Positions 8,100-17,434 of a stretch of 64,000 nucleotides of DNA are shown here, piece after piece. The notes beneath the pieces are model-generated. The model saw nothing but the letters and a program-made list of their open reading frames with translations. It did no database searches and had not been told where the DNA came from. Numbering within the stretch: position 1 is the stretch's first letter; each line of letters opens with the position of its first letter. The stretch is from Amycolatopsis keratiniphila subsp. keratiniphila (GTDB lineage: Bacteria > Actinomycetota > Actinomycetes > Mycobacteriales > Pseudonocardiaceae). The position numbers were made by a program, and so were the translations under genes. The stretch covers positions 14,216 through 78,215 of the forward strand of contig NZ_LQMT02000007.1 in NCBI RefSeq assembly GCF_001620365.2, in the 5' to 3' direction.

Positions 8100-9863
8100 T
8101 CAGGCCTCCGTGTGCCCCAACAGCGGCCGCGGCACGAACCTCGCCTCGGGTTCGAGCATCGTGTCCAGCTCCAGCACGACGAGGTCGTTGCGCCCCGCCC
8201 GGACCACCGGCCGCGGCACGTACAGCGTCCTTTGTGGACCGCGACGCCAGTATCGGCCGAGCATGAACCCGTTGACCCAGACCATCCCCTTGCCCCAGTG
8301 CCCGGTGTCCAGGAAGAGGTCGGCGGGCTCGTCGAGATCGAAGCCGCCCCGCACGGTCACCGGCCCGGCCAACGGCCCCGCCGGGCGCTCGGCCACGGTG
8401 ACCTCGGGCAGGAGATCCGGCAGCGCGGGCACGTCGACGGGGATGACCTCCCAGCCCGTCAGGGGTTCGCCGTGCAGCTGAACGCCGCCGATGATCCCCT
8501 TCGCCTCACCGATCCGCTCCCCGTAGTTCACCCTGCCCTGGTCTTCCACCAGCACCACCAGCTCACCGCGAGCCCGGGGCAACGGGATCGCGCGATCGTG
8601 GTGCTCGCGGAGCAGGGTGCCGAGGCGGTCACCTTCGAAGAACACCGTCGCCCGGTCCCGCACCTCGCCGAAGGTGAGCACGCCGGGCTGCCCGGCGTCG
8701 ACGGTCGTCCGCAGGAACGCCAGGCGCGGGGCCGGGGTCAGTTCGTCGAAGGTGGGCAGGTTCTCGTGCTCCTGCGCGGTCCCCCAGCGGTGTGGCGAGT
8801 CGAGCAGCCGCGTGGGGTCGCTCAGGGCCGCGACCGGCGCCGGAGCAGGCCGTGCCTCGGGCGGAACGCTGTCGGGAACCTTGTGATAGCGCGCGATCAC
8901 CTCGCGGAAGGCGTGGTACTTCGGCGTCGGGTCGCCCGCTTCGTCGAGCGGGGCGTCGTAGTCGTACGAGGTGACAAGCGGCTGGTAGACGCCCTTGTCG
9001 TTGGCCCCGTTGGTGAGCCCGAAGTTGGTGCCGCCGTGGAACATGTAGAGATTGACCGAGGCACCGGCCGCGAGCAGCGCGTCGAGATCCGCCGCCGACT
9101 CTTCGACCGAGGTGGTGTGGTGGTGCGCGCCCCAATGGTCGAACCAGCCGTTCCAGAACTCGCTGCACATCAAGGGACCCGTCGCCTGATGCTCCCGCAG
9201 GGTCTTGAGCCGTGCCGTGCTCTGCGAACCGAACGACGCCGTCCGGTGGAGCACCCCGTCGAGACCGCCGTTCGCCAGCATCTCGTGGGTCGGCTGGTCC
9301 ACCGTGGTCAGCGGGACGGTGATCCCGGCGGCGCGGGTGTGGTCGGTCAACGCGGTCAGGTACCGCTTGTCGGAACCGAAGGCGCCGTACTCGTTCTCCA
9401 CCTGCACGAGCAGCACCGGCCCGCCGCGGTCGATCTGGTGCGGCGCCACCACGCGGTAGACGTCGTCCAGATAGCCGCGGACGGCGGCGAGGTAGCGCGG
9501 CTCGAACTCGCGGACGCGGAGTTCGGGGTCCCGCAGCAGCCAGGTCGGCAGGCCGCCGTTGTCCCATTCCGCGCAGATGTACGGCCCGGGCCGGACGATC
9601 GCGTACATCCCGGCCTCGGCGATCAGCCGGAGGAACCGGTCGAGGTCGAGGCCGCCGGAGACATCGAATTCGCCCTGCTCCGGCGAGTGCGCGTTCCAGG
9701 CGACGTAGGTTTCGATGGTGTTGAGACCCATGCGGCGGGCCTTGTCGATCCGATCGGCCCAAAGGTCGGGATGCACACGGAAGTAGTGCAGCGCCCCGGA
9801 GATGATCTGGAACGGTTTCCCGTCGAGCAGGAAGTCGGTCTCCCCGATGGCGAACTCAGGCAT
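8100..9863 (-). CDS. GH35 beta-galactosidase, cytosolic
   Basis: A 587-residue glycoside hydrolase 35 enzyme. The N-terminus gives the family signature ISGALHYFRVHPDLWADRI and ETYVAWNAHSP; VQVENEYGAFG holds the acid/base Glu and CSEFWNGWFDHWG the nucleophile Glu. C-terminal beta domains end in GHWGKGMVWVNGFMLGRYW. No signal peptide is present, so it likely removes terminal beta-galactose from oligosaccharides already imported. Its start overlaps the GH51 gene end by 8 bases, in one operon with the ABC transporter upstream and LacI control at 14590-14638. Confidence 0.94.
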   Translation of the reverse strand: MPEFAIGETDFLLDGKPFQIISGALHYFRVHPDLWADRIDKARRMGLNTIETYVAWNAHSPEQGEFDVSGGLDLDRFLRLIAEAGMYAIVRPGPYICAEWDNGGLPTWLLRDPELRVREFEPRYLAAVRGYLDDVYRVVAPHQIDRGGPVLLVQVENEYGAFGSDKRYLTALTDHTRAAGITVPLTTVDQPTHEMLANGGLDGVLHRTASFGSQSTARLKTLREHQATGPLMCSEFWNGWFDHWGAHHHTTSVEESAADLDALLAAGASVNLYMFHGGTNFGLTNGANDKGVYQPLVTSYDYDAPLDEAGDPTPKYHAFREVIARYHKVPDSVPPEARPAPAPVAALSDPTRLLDSPHRWGTAQEHENLPTFDELTPAPRLAFLRTTVDAGQPGVLTFGEVRDRATVFFEGDRLGTLLREHHDRAIPLPRARGELVVLVEDQGRVNYGERIGEAKGIIGGVQLHGEPLTGWEVIPVDVPALPDLLPEVTVAERPAGPLAGPVTVRGGFDLDEPADLFLDTGHWGKGMVWVNGFMLGRYWRRGPQRTLYVPRPVVRAGRNDLVVLELDTMLEPEARFVPRPLLGHTEA

Positions 9864-11400
9864 CCCGGACCACCTCCGAGGTCAGCCGGAACGCGGTCCA
9901 GGAAAGGGGTGGGAGGGTGACGGTGATGATGGTTCCTTCCGGATCGTGCGCGGCTGTCGCGCCGGGCAACGGGACGGGCCGGACCGGCTCCGCGTCGGCT
10001 GAATTCGTGAGATGACGGTCGTGTCCGTCCGGGACCGCGATGGTCCAGGTCTCCGCGAGCGCCAGTCGCGCGCCGCGGATACGCAGCCGGACGTCGGTCG
10101 AGGAGCCGGTCGCGCGATTGGTGAGGAACACGGCACAGCGGCCGTTTTCGTCGAAGGTCGCCGCCGCGTCGACGACGTCCACGCGGCCGCGAAGTCCGGT
10201 GTGGACGGTGTCACCCGTGACGGTGAGCCAGAGGCTGTTCCCCACGGCCAGCGCCGAGGTGAGGCTGAACGGGTGGAACGTCGACTGCCGCCACGCCCGG
10301 CCACCGGGTTCGGTCCGGATCGGCGCGATGACGTTCACCAGCTGCGCCTGGTTGGCCATCGTGACGCGGTCGACGTTGCGCAGCAGGGAGCCGAGCAGTG
10401 ATCCGACGACGACCGCGTCGGTGACGGTGTAGTCGTCTTCGATGATCCTCGGTTGTTCACGCCAGCCGCCGTCGATCAGTTCCCGCTGCTCGACTTCGTT
10501 CCAGTGGCGCTGATCCCACACGTTCCACTCGTCGACGCTGATGCCGATCTTCTTGTCCAGCCCGGCCTTCGCCAGGACGTCGTCGATGATCCCGCCGGTG
10601 GTCCGGATGTAGCCGTCAAGCGCGGCGGAGCTGGCGAGGTAACTGGCGACGTCGCCGTCGTGTTCCTGGTAGTAGGCGTGCAGTGAGAGATGGTCGACGA
10701 GCCCCGCGGTGTGCTCCAGGACGGTGCGCTCCCACTCGCCGAACGTCGGCATCTCGCTGTTCGAACTCCCCGCGACCACGAGTTCGACACCGGGGTCGAT
10801 CATCCGCATGAGCCGCGCGGTCTCGGCGGCAAGCCAGCCGTACTCGTCCGCGGTCTTGTGCCCGACCTGCCACGGCCCGTCCATCTCGTTGCCGAGACAC
10901 CACAGGCGGAAACCGAACGGGCGGTCGGCGCCGTTCGCGTGCCGCCGCTCGCTCAGTTCCGTTCCGCCGGGGTGGTTGCAGTACTCGAGGACGTCGGCGG
11001 CCTCCTGGACACCGCGGGTGCCGAGGTTGACCGCGTACATCACCTCGACCTCCGCGGCCCCCGCCCACGCCGCGAACTCGTGCAGCCCGAAGCGGTTCGA
11101 CTCGATGCTGTGCCACGCGGGATCGAGCCGGACGGGCCGGCTTTCCACCGGTCCGACGCCGTCCTCCCAGCGGTACGCGGAAACGAAGTTCCCACCGGGA
11201 TATCGGATCACGGACGGCCCCAGCTCGCGGACCAGCCCGAGGACGTCGCCACGGAAACCCTGACCGTCCGAAGTGGAGTGTCCGGGTTCGAAGATCCCGG
11301 TGTGGACGGACCGGCCCATGTGCTCGACGAAGGAGCCGAAAAGCCGTCGCGGCACCGGCCCGATCACGTCGGAGACGTCGGCTTCGATCTCGATGCCCAC
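9856..11400 (-). CDS. GH51 alpha-L-arabinofuranosidase, cytosolic
   Basis: A 514-residue intracellular-type GH51 enzyme without a signal peptide. It has RRLFGSFVEHMGRSVHTGIFEPGHS at the N-terminus, the acid/base Glu in LWCLGNEMDGPWQ and the nucleophile Glu in ISVDEWNVWD, followed by a C-terminal beta-sandwich. It would release arabinose from imported arabino-oligosaccharides. Together with the GH35 partner it suggests type I or II arabinogalactan oligosaccharides as operon substrate. It begins 3 bases after the solute-binding protein gene. Confidence 0.94.
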   Translation of the reverse strand: MGIEIEADVSDVIGPVPRRLFGSFVEHMGRSVHTGIFEPGHSTSDGQGFRGDVLGLVRELGPSVIRYPGGNFVSAYRWEDGVGPVESRPVRLDPAWHSIESNRFGLHEFAAWAGAAEVEVMYAVNLGTRGVQEAADVLEYCNHPGGTELSERRHANGADRPFGFRLWCLGNEMDGPWQVGHKTADEYGWLAAETARLMRMIDPGVELVVAGSSNSEMPTFGEWERTVLEHTAGLVDHLSLHAYYQEHDGDVASYLASSAALDGYIRTTGGIIDDVLAKAGLDKKIGISVDEWNVWDQRHWNEVEQRELIDGGWREQPRIIEDDYTVTDAVVVGSLLGSLLRNVDRVTMANQAQLVNVIAPIRTEPGGRAWRQSTFHPFSLTSALAVGNSLWLTVTGDTVHTGLRGRVDVVDAAATFDENGRCAVFLTNRATGSSTDVRLRIRGARLALAETWTIAVPDGHDRHLTNSADAEPVRPVPLPGATAAHDPEGTIITVTLPPLSWTAFRLTSEVVRDA

Positions 11401-11403
11401 GCC

Positions 11404-12732
11404 TCACCCCGCGCTGACGGTGAAGCCCTGCTGGTTGCCGTAGTCGACGATCGCCTGCTGCCAGGCGTTCAGTCCGGCGTCGAGCGAGGTGCCCCCGAGA
11501 TAGGCCTTCCCGACGGTGTCGCTGAAGACGCTGTTGGCGTAGGTCTGGTACGGCAGGTAGCTCCAGCCCTTCGCGACGTTCTTCGACGCGTCGTTGAGCA
11601 CCTGGTTGATCTTCTGGCCGCCGAAGTAGGGATCGGCCTGATCGAGGAAGGCCGGCGAGCCCAGGTCGGCCGTCGTCGCCGGGAAGCCGCCGCTGGCGAT
11701 GAACGGCTTGACCCCGTTGCCGTGGTTGAGCCAGCGGACGAACGCCGCCGCCAGCGCCGGGTTGCCGCTCTGCTTCAGCACCGACTGCGTGCTGCCGCCG
11801 TTCTCCGCGGTGACCGGCTGCCCGTCGTAGGTCGGCATCGGCGCCACCGCCCATTTGCCCGCGCCGCCGGGCACCGAGGACTTGAAGTTGCCCGGCATCC
11901 AGGCGCCGGTGACCAGCGAGGCGATGGTGCCGTCACCGAGTGCGCGGAACCAGTCGTCGGACCACTCCTTGATCGGGGCGAGGAGCTTGCCTTCGACCAG
12001 CTGGTTCCAGGTGGCCGTCCACTTCTTGGTGCCCGCGTCGGCCAGGTCGACCTTGACGTTCCGGCCGTCGGAGGTGAACGGTTTCCCGCCCGCCTGCCAG
12101 ATCATGCTGGTGGCGAAGCCGGGGTCGCCGGTGTCGGAGGTGAGGTACTTGCCGGGGTCGGCCGTGTGCAGCTTCTTGGCCGCGGCGACGTACTCGTCCC
12201 AGGTCTTCGGCACGGCGATGCCGTGGGCGTCGAAGACTTCTTTGTTGTAGAACAACGCCATCGGACCGGAGTCCTGCGGGAGGCCGTATAGGCCGTTATT
12301 CACCCGGACGCTGGACCAGGTCGAGGGCGTGTAGTCCTTTTCGAAAGCCCCGAAGCCGTACTGATCGAGATTGGCCAGCGAATCGGTGAGCGCGAACTGC
12401 GGCAACGCGTAGTACTCGATCTGCGCGACGTCCGGCGCCCCGGAGCCCGCCTTGATCGCGTTCTGCAGCTTGGTGTACTGCTCCTTGTTGGTACCGGCGT
12501 TGACGTAGTTGACCTTGACGTTCGGGAACTCCTTCTCGAACGCGGCGACCTGGTCCTTCGCGGACGGCGTCCAGCTCCAGTAGGTGATCGTGCCGCCCGC
12601 CTTGAGCGCGGCGTCGACCGAGTCCTGCGACCCGGTGACCGGGCCCTCCGCGCCGGACGAACAACCGACGGCCAGTGCCGCGGCCAAGGCGACGGCGACC
12701 GCTGCCTTGACGCGTCTGTGGATTCGCGACAT
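11404..12732 (-). CDS. Sugar ABC transporter solute-binding lipoprotein
   Basis: A 442-residue family 1 extracellular sugar-binding protein. Residues 1-24 form a lipoprotein signal: basic MSRIHRRVK, an Ala-rich core and the lipobox AVGC with the lipidated Cys at 24. The mature part has YWSWTPSAKDQVAAFEKEFP and GAWMPGNFKSSVPGG, typical of MalE/UgpB-like proteins. The ATG at 12732 is chosen because longer readings run into the permease gene. It delivers oligosaccharides to the two permeases encoded just upstream. Confidence 0.93.
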   Translation of the reverse strand: MSRIHRRVKAAVAVALAAALAVGCSSGAEGPVTGSQDSVDAALKAGGTITYWSWTPSAKDQVAAFEKEFPNVKVNYVNAGTNKEQYTKLQNAIKAGSGAPDVAQIEYYALPQFALTDSLANLDQYGFGAFEKDYTPSTWSSVRVNNGLYGLPQDSGPMALFYNKEVFDAHGIAVPKTWDEYVAAAKKLHTADPGKYLTSDTGDPGFATSMIWQAGGKPFTSDGRNVKVDLADAGTKKWTATWNQLVEGKLLAPIKEWSDDWFRALGDGTIASLVTGAWMPGNFKSSVPGGAGKWAVAPMPTYDGQPVTAENGGSTQSVLKQSGNPALAAAFVRWLNHGNGVKPFIASGGFPATTADLGSPAFLDQADPYFGGQKINQVLNDASKNVAKGWSYLPYQTYANSVFSDTVGKAYLGGTSLDAGLNAWQQAIVDYGNQQGFTVSAG

Positions 12733-12755
12733 CGAATGTCCTTTCGGGACGGTGA

Positions 12756-13619
12756 TCATTGCTTGACGCTGCCCGCGCTCAGGCCGGACTGCCAGTAGCG
12801 CTGCATGAGCAGGAAGGCGATGACGAGCGGGACGATGGTGAGCAGCGAACCGGTCAGCACCAGGTGGTACACCGGCTGGGCGCCTGCACCGGAGGCCTGG
12901 GCGCTCCACTGGTTGAGGCCGACGGTGAGCGGATACCACTTCGGCTCGCTGAGCATGATCAGCGGCAGGAAGTAGTTGTTCCAAGTGGACACCACGGTGA
13001 ACAGGGCCACCGTGACGATCCCCGGCGCCAGCTGGCGCAGTGTCACGGTGAGGAAGATGCGGATCTCCCCCGCGCCGTCGATCCGCGCCGCTTCCAGCAG
13101 TTCGTCGGGGATCGCGTCGGAGGCGTACACCCAGATCAGGTACAGGCCGAACGGGCTGATGAGCGACGGGATGATGATCGCGAGCGGCGTGTTGGTGAGG
13201 CCGAGTTCGCTGAACATCAGGAAGGTCGGCACCGCGAGCGCCGTACCGGGGACCGCGACCGCGCCGAGCACGACCGCGAACACCGCACGGCGGCCGGGAA
13301 AACGGTACTTCGCCAGGCCGTATCCGGCCGCGGTGGCGAGGACGGTCGCTCCCCCGGCACCCGCCACGACGTAGAGCAGCGTGTTCCCCAGCCAGCGCAG
13401 GAAGATCCCGTTGTCGTAGGTGAAGGTCTCGCCGATGTTGTCGAACAACGCGAACGGCCCGCCGAACGCCAGGCCCGACGTGGTGAACAGGGCGGGCTGC
13501 GTCTTGGTCGCGTTGATCACCAGCCACACCAGCGGCACGAGCGTGTAGATCAGGTACAGCGCCATGACGGCGGTGAGGACACGCGACTTCCGTGGCCGCG
13601 TCACCGAGAACGTCGCCAT
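12756..13619 (-). CDS. Carbohydrate ABC transporter permease (MalG-like)
   Basis: A 287-residue inner-membrane permease with six helices. The EAA loop reads DELLEAARIDGAGEIRIFLTV, the site that contacts the ATPase, and the C-terminus ends LLMQRYWQSGLSAGSVKQ, typical of MalG types. The ATG at 13619 overlaps the MalF-like stop by one base (TGATG). No ATPase gene is in the operon; actinomycetes often share one MsiK-like ATPase among such importers (known for the group, inferred here). Confidence 0.94.
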   Translation of the reverse strand: MATFSVTRPRKSRVLTAVMALYLIYTLVPLVWLVINATKTQPALFTTSGLAFGGPFALFDNIGETFTYDNGIFLRWLGNTLLYVVAGAGGATVLATAAGYGLAKYRFPGRRAVFAVVLGAVAVPGTALAVPTFLMFSELGLTNTPLAIIIPSLISPFGLYLIWVYASDAIPDELLEAARIDGAGEIRIFLTVTLRQLAPGIVTVALFTVVSTWNNYFLPLIMLSEPKWYPLTVGLNQWSAQASGAGAQPVYHLVLTGSLLTIVPLVIAFLLMQRYWQSGLSAGSVKQ

Positions 13620-14548
13620 CACATCCCCTTCCGGGATCCGCGCAGCTGCACGACATAGGCGATGATCGCGGTGATGACGCCCATCACGATCGCCACGGTG
13701 GCGGAGTAGTTGTACTGCTGCGCGCCGAAGGAAAGGTTGTAGGCGTACATGTTCGGCGTGTAGAAGGTGCCGATCACGTTGGGCGCCAGGGTGCGCATGA
13801 TGTTCGGCTCGTTGAACAGCTGGAAGCTGCCGATGATCGAGAAGATCGTCGCGATGACGATCGCCCCACGCAGCGCGGGCAGCTTCACGCTCAGGATGGT
13901 GCGGAACGCGCCGGCGCCGTCGATCGCCGCGGCCTCGAACTGCTCCTTGGGGATCACCTTCAGCGCGGAGTAGAAGATGAGCATGTTGTACCCGGCGAAC
14001 TCCCAGGTGACGACGTTGCCGATGGAAGCGAGCATCCAGTTGTCCGACAACGGTTTCACCACGTCGCGGCCGAGCAGGTGGTTCAGGTCGGCGGCCAGCC
14101 CGAAATGGTCGCCGTAGAGGAATCCCCACATCAGCGCGGCGACCACGGCGGGCACGGCGTAGGGCAGGAAGATCACGACCCGGAAGAAACCGGCGGCGTG
14201 CAGCCGGGCGCTGTCGATCGCCAGCGCCGCGATCAGCGCGAGCACCAGCATGATCGGCACCTGAACGACTAGGAACACCAGCACCCGCTGGAAGGAGTCC
14301 CAGAACTTCGGGTCGGCCAGCACCTGCGCGTAGTTGTCCACCCCGACGAACTTCGTGCCCCCGAAGAAGGCCTGATCACGGAACAGGCTCAGGACGAACG
14401 CGTAGCCGATCGGGGCCAGGAAGGTCAGGGCGAACACCAGCATGAACGGTGCGACGAAAAGCCAGCCTCGCCAGTCGCGGCGGGCGCGGCGCGCGGGGGC
14501 CGCACGGCGGGGCGGCGCCGGCGTCGGCGCGACCGCTGTGGACGTCAT
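13619..14548 (-). CDS. Carbohydrate ABC transporter permease (MalF-like)
   Basis: A 309-residue permease. A Pro/Ala/Arg-rich cytosolic tail of about 28 residues is followed by six membrane helices starting WLFVAPFMLVFALTFLAPIG. The EAA loop is EQFEAAAIDGAGAFRTILSV. It is the first gene of the minus-strand operon. Its ATG is preceded by CCGGAGGG, and the divergent gap to lacI holds the two operators at 14590-14638. Confidence 0.93.
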   Translation of the reverse strand: MTSTAVAPTPAPPRRAAPARRARRDWRGWLFVAPFMLVFALTFLAPIGYAFVLSLFRDQAFFGGTKFVGVDNYAQVLADPKFWDSFQRVLVFLVVQVPIMLVLALIAALAIDSARLHAAGFFRVVIFLPYAVPAVVAALMWGFLYGDHFGLAADLNHLLGRDVVKPLSDNWMLASIGNVVTWEFAGYNMLIFYSALKVIPKEQFEAAAIDGAGAFRTILSVKLPALRGAIVIATIFSIIGSFQLFNEPNIMRTLAPNVIGTFYTPNMYAYNLSFGAQQYNYSATVAIVMGVITAIIAYVVQLRGSRKGM

Positions 14549-14589
14549 CGTCCCTCCGGATTCTGGCGAGAATGGCGCGGCTCGTGAGA

Positions 14590-14638
14590 TGTTTACGTCA
14601 ACATCAGACCGGCGGAGGCTATCGTGTTGACGTGAACA
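14590..14638. promoter_or_regulatory. Paired LacI-type operators in the divergent promoter
   Basis: Two 14-base palindromes lie 35 bases apart: TGTTTACGTCAACA (14590-14603) and TGTTGACGTGAACA (14625-14638). They are close reverse complements of each other and match the central-CG operator style of LacI/GalR proteins. A minus-strand TTGACG within the first could act as a -35 box for the transport operon. The second covers the GTG at 14632 and touches the ATG at 14638, so bound repressor would also block its own gene. Confidence 0.8.
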
Positions 14639-15648
14639 TGTCCAGGAGCGGCCGCGGGCCGTCGATGGCCGACGTCGCCAGGGAAGCCGGCGTGTCCGGC
14701 CAGACCGTCTCCCGGGTCGCGAACGGCAGGTCGAACGTCGACGAGGCGACGCGCGAACGCGTGCTCGCCGCCATGCGCCGGGTGGGCTACCGCCCCAACA
14801 GCGCCGCCCGCGCGCTGCGCAACGGCCGCTTCCGCAGCATCGGCGTGATCATCTCCGCGCTCTCGACGTTCGGCAACAGCCGGACCCTCGACGCCGTCGC
14901 GTCCGCGGCCGCCGTCGAAGGGTTCTCGATCGTCCTCATGCCGGTGAGCAGGCCGTCCCAAGGCGAGGTGTCGGGAGCCTTCAGCAGGTTGGACGAGCAG
15001 GCCGTCGACGGCGTCATCATCCTGATCGAACAACACGAACTGGACCAGAGCGAGATCGAACTCCCCCACGGGCTCCCGGTCGTCGTCATCGACGCGGGCG
15101 GGCGGCGCGACCATCCGGTGGTCGACTTCGACCAGGCCTCCGGCGCCACCGCCGCGACCAGGCATCTGCTCGACCTCGGCCACGAGACCGTCTGGCACGT
15201 GGCCGGACCGCCCGAGTCCTACGCGGCCGAACGCCGCCGGAAGTCGTGGCAGGAGACCTTGGAGGACGCGGGAAGGAACGTGCCGCCACCGCTCACCGGC
15301 GACTGGTCGTCGCGGTCCGGGTACGAACACGGCGTCCGGCTGGCGGGCGATCCCGCCGTCACCGCCGTGTTCGCCGCCAACGACCAGATGGCGCTCGGGC
15401 TGTTGCGAGCGCTCCACGAAAAGGGCCGGTCCGTTCCTGGCGAGGTGAGCGTCGTCGGCTTCGACGACATGGACGAGGCCGCCCATTTCTGGCCGCCGCT
15501 CACCACCGTCCGGCAGTCGTTCGGCGAGGTCGGGAAGCGAGCCGTCGCTGCCCTTCTGGCCGGGATGTCCGAGGCGGGGGCGACGGAGGCGATCAGCGTC
15601 CCGACCGAACTCGTCGTGCGCTCCAGCACCGCCCCACCAGCTCACTGA
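14638..15648 (+). CDS. LacI-family transcriptional repressor
   Basis: A 336-residue repressor. The helix-turn-helix (MADVAREAGVSGQTVSRVANG, about 10-30) and hinge (RPNSAARALRNGR) precede a periplasmic-binding-protein-like effector domain with VFAANDQMALGLLRAL and VVGFDDMDEAAHFWPPLTTVRQ. The start is uncertain: GTG 14632, ATG 14638 and ATG 14665 are all in frame; 14638 gives the most family-like N-terminus. The operator overlaps this start, which fits a leaderless or very short leader mRNA. It most likely controls the divergent sugar operon and itself. Confidence 0.9.
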   Translation: MSRSGRGPSMADVAREAGVSGQTVSRVANGRSNVDEATRERVLAAMRRVGYRPNSAARALRNGRFRSIGVIISALSTFGNSRTLDAVASAAAVEGFSIVLMPVSRPSQGEVSGAFSRLDEQAVDGVIILIEQHELDQSEIELPHGLPVVVIDAGGRRDHPVVDFDQASGATAATRHLLDLGHETVWHVAGPPESYAAERRRKSWQETLEDAGRNVPPPLTGDWSSRSGYEHGVRLAGDPAVTAVFAANDQMALGLLRALHEKGRSVPGEVSVVGFDDMDEAAHFWPPLTTVRQSFGEVGKRAVAALLAGMSEAGATEAISVPTELVVRSSTAPPAH

Positions 15649-15949
15649 AGGCGAGCCTATACGCGCGCGGGGGTTGCGAAAGCCACTTTCGCAACGTTGA
15701 AGGTTGCGAAAGTGGCTTTCGCAACGTCGGCCGTGGCCGAGCCCGGTACCACCCAGGCGACACACCTCCAGCACGTCCACGGACCGTAGGCCGGAAGCCG
15801 GTAGGTAGCCAACGTGTCCTTGTGGACCATCGACATCGTGATCGGCTCACGACGATACGTTCGCCTTCCCTCTCAATAGGTAAGCCCGATGCCCCACTCG
15901 CCACAACAACACCCAGCGGCCACGACGCCGCACCGGTTCGAAGTCCCCG
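15649..15949. other. Gene-free gap between convergent genes, with a perfect 23-bp hairpin
   Basis: Convergent gap after lacI and the DUF2867 gene. It contains a hairpin with arms 15673-15695 and 15703-15725 that are exact reverse complements, loop 7 bases. Each arm is itself nearly palindromic (GTTGCGAAAG...CTTTCGCAAC). No T-run follows. The rest (15726-15949) shows no gene. Confidence 0.8.
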
Positions 15950-17422
15950 TCAGCTCCCGGATACACCGGCTTCTCCTTGCGCGGCACCGGTGATGTTGCG
16001 GACCATGCCACCGAAGACGACACCGTGGAACGGCGCGATCCCTTTCCAGTACGCGTGCCCGGCCAGCCCGTGCGGCTCGAACACCGCGCGCTGCCGGTAG
16101 ATCGTCCGACCGTCCTCATCGGACTCGACGCCGAGTTCGAGCCAGGCGCGGCCCGGCAGCTTCATCTCCGCGCGCAACCGCAGCAGCCGCGGCCGGTCGA
16201 GGTATTCGACGCGCCACCAGTCCAGTGCCTCGCCGAGATGCAGCCGTCGCGGATCCCGCCTGCCGCGCCGCAACCCGACGCCGCCGACCAGCCGGTCGGC
16301 CCAGCCGCGGACCGACCAGGCCAGCGGGAACGAGTACCACCCGTGTTCGCCGCCGATGGACTCGATGACGTCCCACAGCGCCTCCGGCGAGGCGTCCGTC
16401 CGCTGCTCGCGTTTGTCCTCGTAGACGGTCCCGCCCGCCCAGTCCGGATCGCTCGGCAGCGGATCCGAGGGCGCCACGTCACCCGACGCGTCCGACCAGC
16501 GGGTCGGCACGTCGGCGTTCCGGATCCGGGACAGCGCCAGTTCGACGGCGCGCTCGTAGTGGGTCAACCCGGCTTCCGGGTCGGGGATGTGCTCGGCGAT
16601 CGCGTGGTCGTGACAGACGACCTCGTGCACCAGCGACTCGATCAGCGGTACCGCGATCGCCTTCGGCACGGGCGTGACCAGGTTGACCCATTGCGCGGAC
16701 AGCCACGGGGTCAGCACCGGCACCGGCACGACGGCACGCCTCGGCAAGCCCGCCACGACGGCGTAACGGCGCATCATGTCCAAATAGGTCAGCACGTCGG
16801 GCCCGCCGATGTCGAAGGCACCGTTCACGTCGGAGGGCAGGTCCGCGGCGTGCACGAGGTAGTGCAGCACGTCCCGGATCGCGATCGGCTGGATGCGGTT
16901 GCGCACCCAGCGCGGCGTGACCATCGCCGGGAGCCGCTCCGTCAGGTAGCGCAGCATTTCGAAACTCGCCGAGCCGGAGCCGATGATCACCGCGGCCTGC
17001 AGGACGATCGCGGGCACCCCGGAGTCGAGCAGGACCCGGCCCACTTCGGCGCGCGACGCCAGGTGTGGCGACAACTCCTCGTCGTCCGGCACGATGCCGC
17101 CCAGGTACACCAGCCGCCGCGCGCCCGCCGTCTTGGCCGCCTCGGCGACGGTTTTCGCCCCCTCGCGGTCGACGTCGACGAAGTCCTTGCGCGCCAACGA
17201 ATGCACGAGGTAGTAGACGACCTCGCAGCCGGTCAGGGCCGTCTCGATCGAGGACGGATCCGTGACGTCCCCTCGTTCGACCTCGACACGGTCACGCCAC
17301 GGTTCCTCGGCGACCTTCTCCGGCGAGCGGGCCACCACCCGGACCTCGTGACCCGCTTCGAGCAGTTGCGGCACCAGCCGTCCGCCGACATAACCCGTCG
17401 CCCCGAGCACCACACATCGCAT
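15950..17422 (-). CDS. NAD(P)-binding (NmrA/SDR-like) protein with C-terminal DUF2867
   Basis: A 490-residue two-domain protein. The N-terminal Rossmann domain begins VVLGATGYVGGRLVPQLLEAG (GxxGxxG nucleotide motif) and includes VYYLVHSLARKDFVDVDREGA; the C-terminal part from about 330 (REQRTDASPEALWDVIESIGGEHGWYSFP to YWKGIAPFHGVVFGGM) matches the DUF2867/START-like domain often fused to such reductases. The function is not known; a redox or lipid-binding role is possible. It is downstream of marR with a 12-base gap, suggesting co-transcription and control by that regulator. Confidence 0.87.
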   Translation of the reverse strand: MRCVVLGATGYVGGRLVPQLLEAGHEVRVVARSPEKVAEEPWRDRVEVERGDVTDPSSIETALTGCEVVYYLVHSLARKDFVDVDREGAKTVAEAAKTAGARRLVYLGGIVPDDEELSPHLASRAEVGRVLLDSGVPAIVLQAAVIIGSGSASFEMLRYLTERLPAMVTPRWVRNRIQPIAIRDVLHYLVHAADLPSDVNGAFDIGGPDVLTYLDMMRRYAVVAGLPRRAVVPVPVLTPWLSAQWVNLVTPVPKAIAVPLIESLVHEVVCHDHAIAEHIPDPEAGLTHYERAVELALSRIRNADVPTRWSDASGDVAPSDPLPSDPDWAGGTVYEDKREQRTDASPEALWDVIESIGGEHGWYSFPLAWSVRGWADRLVGGVGLRRGRRDPRRLHLGEALDWWRVEYLDRPRLLRLRAEMKLPGRAWLELGVESDEDGRTIYRQRAVFEPHGLAGHAYWKGIAPFHGVVFGGMVRNITGAAQGEAGVSGS

Positions 17423-17434
17423 GCTCCCGAGTGT

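Noticed and set aside
11404..13656. Single 750-residue reading that joins the solute-binding protein to upstream sequence
   Set aside because: The upstream part is out of frame with the MalG-like permease; the lipoprotein signal at ATG 12732 marks the true start.
15928..15945. GGTTCGAAGTCCC, resembling a tRNA T-loop
   Set aside because: The flanking bases do not form a T-stem, and there is no acceptor stem, D-arm or anticodon arm at the right distance.
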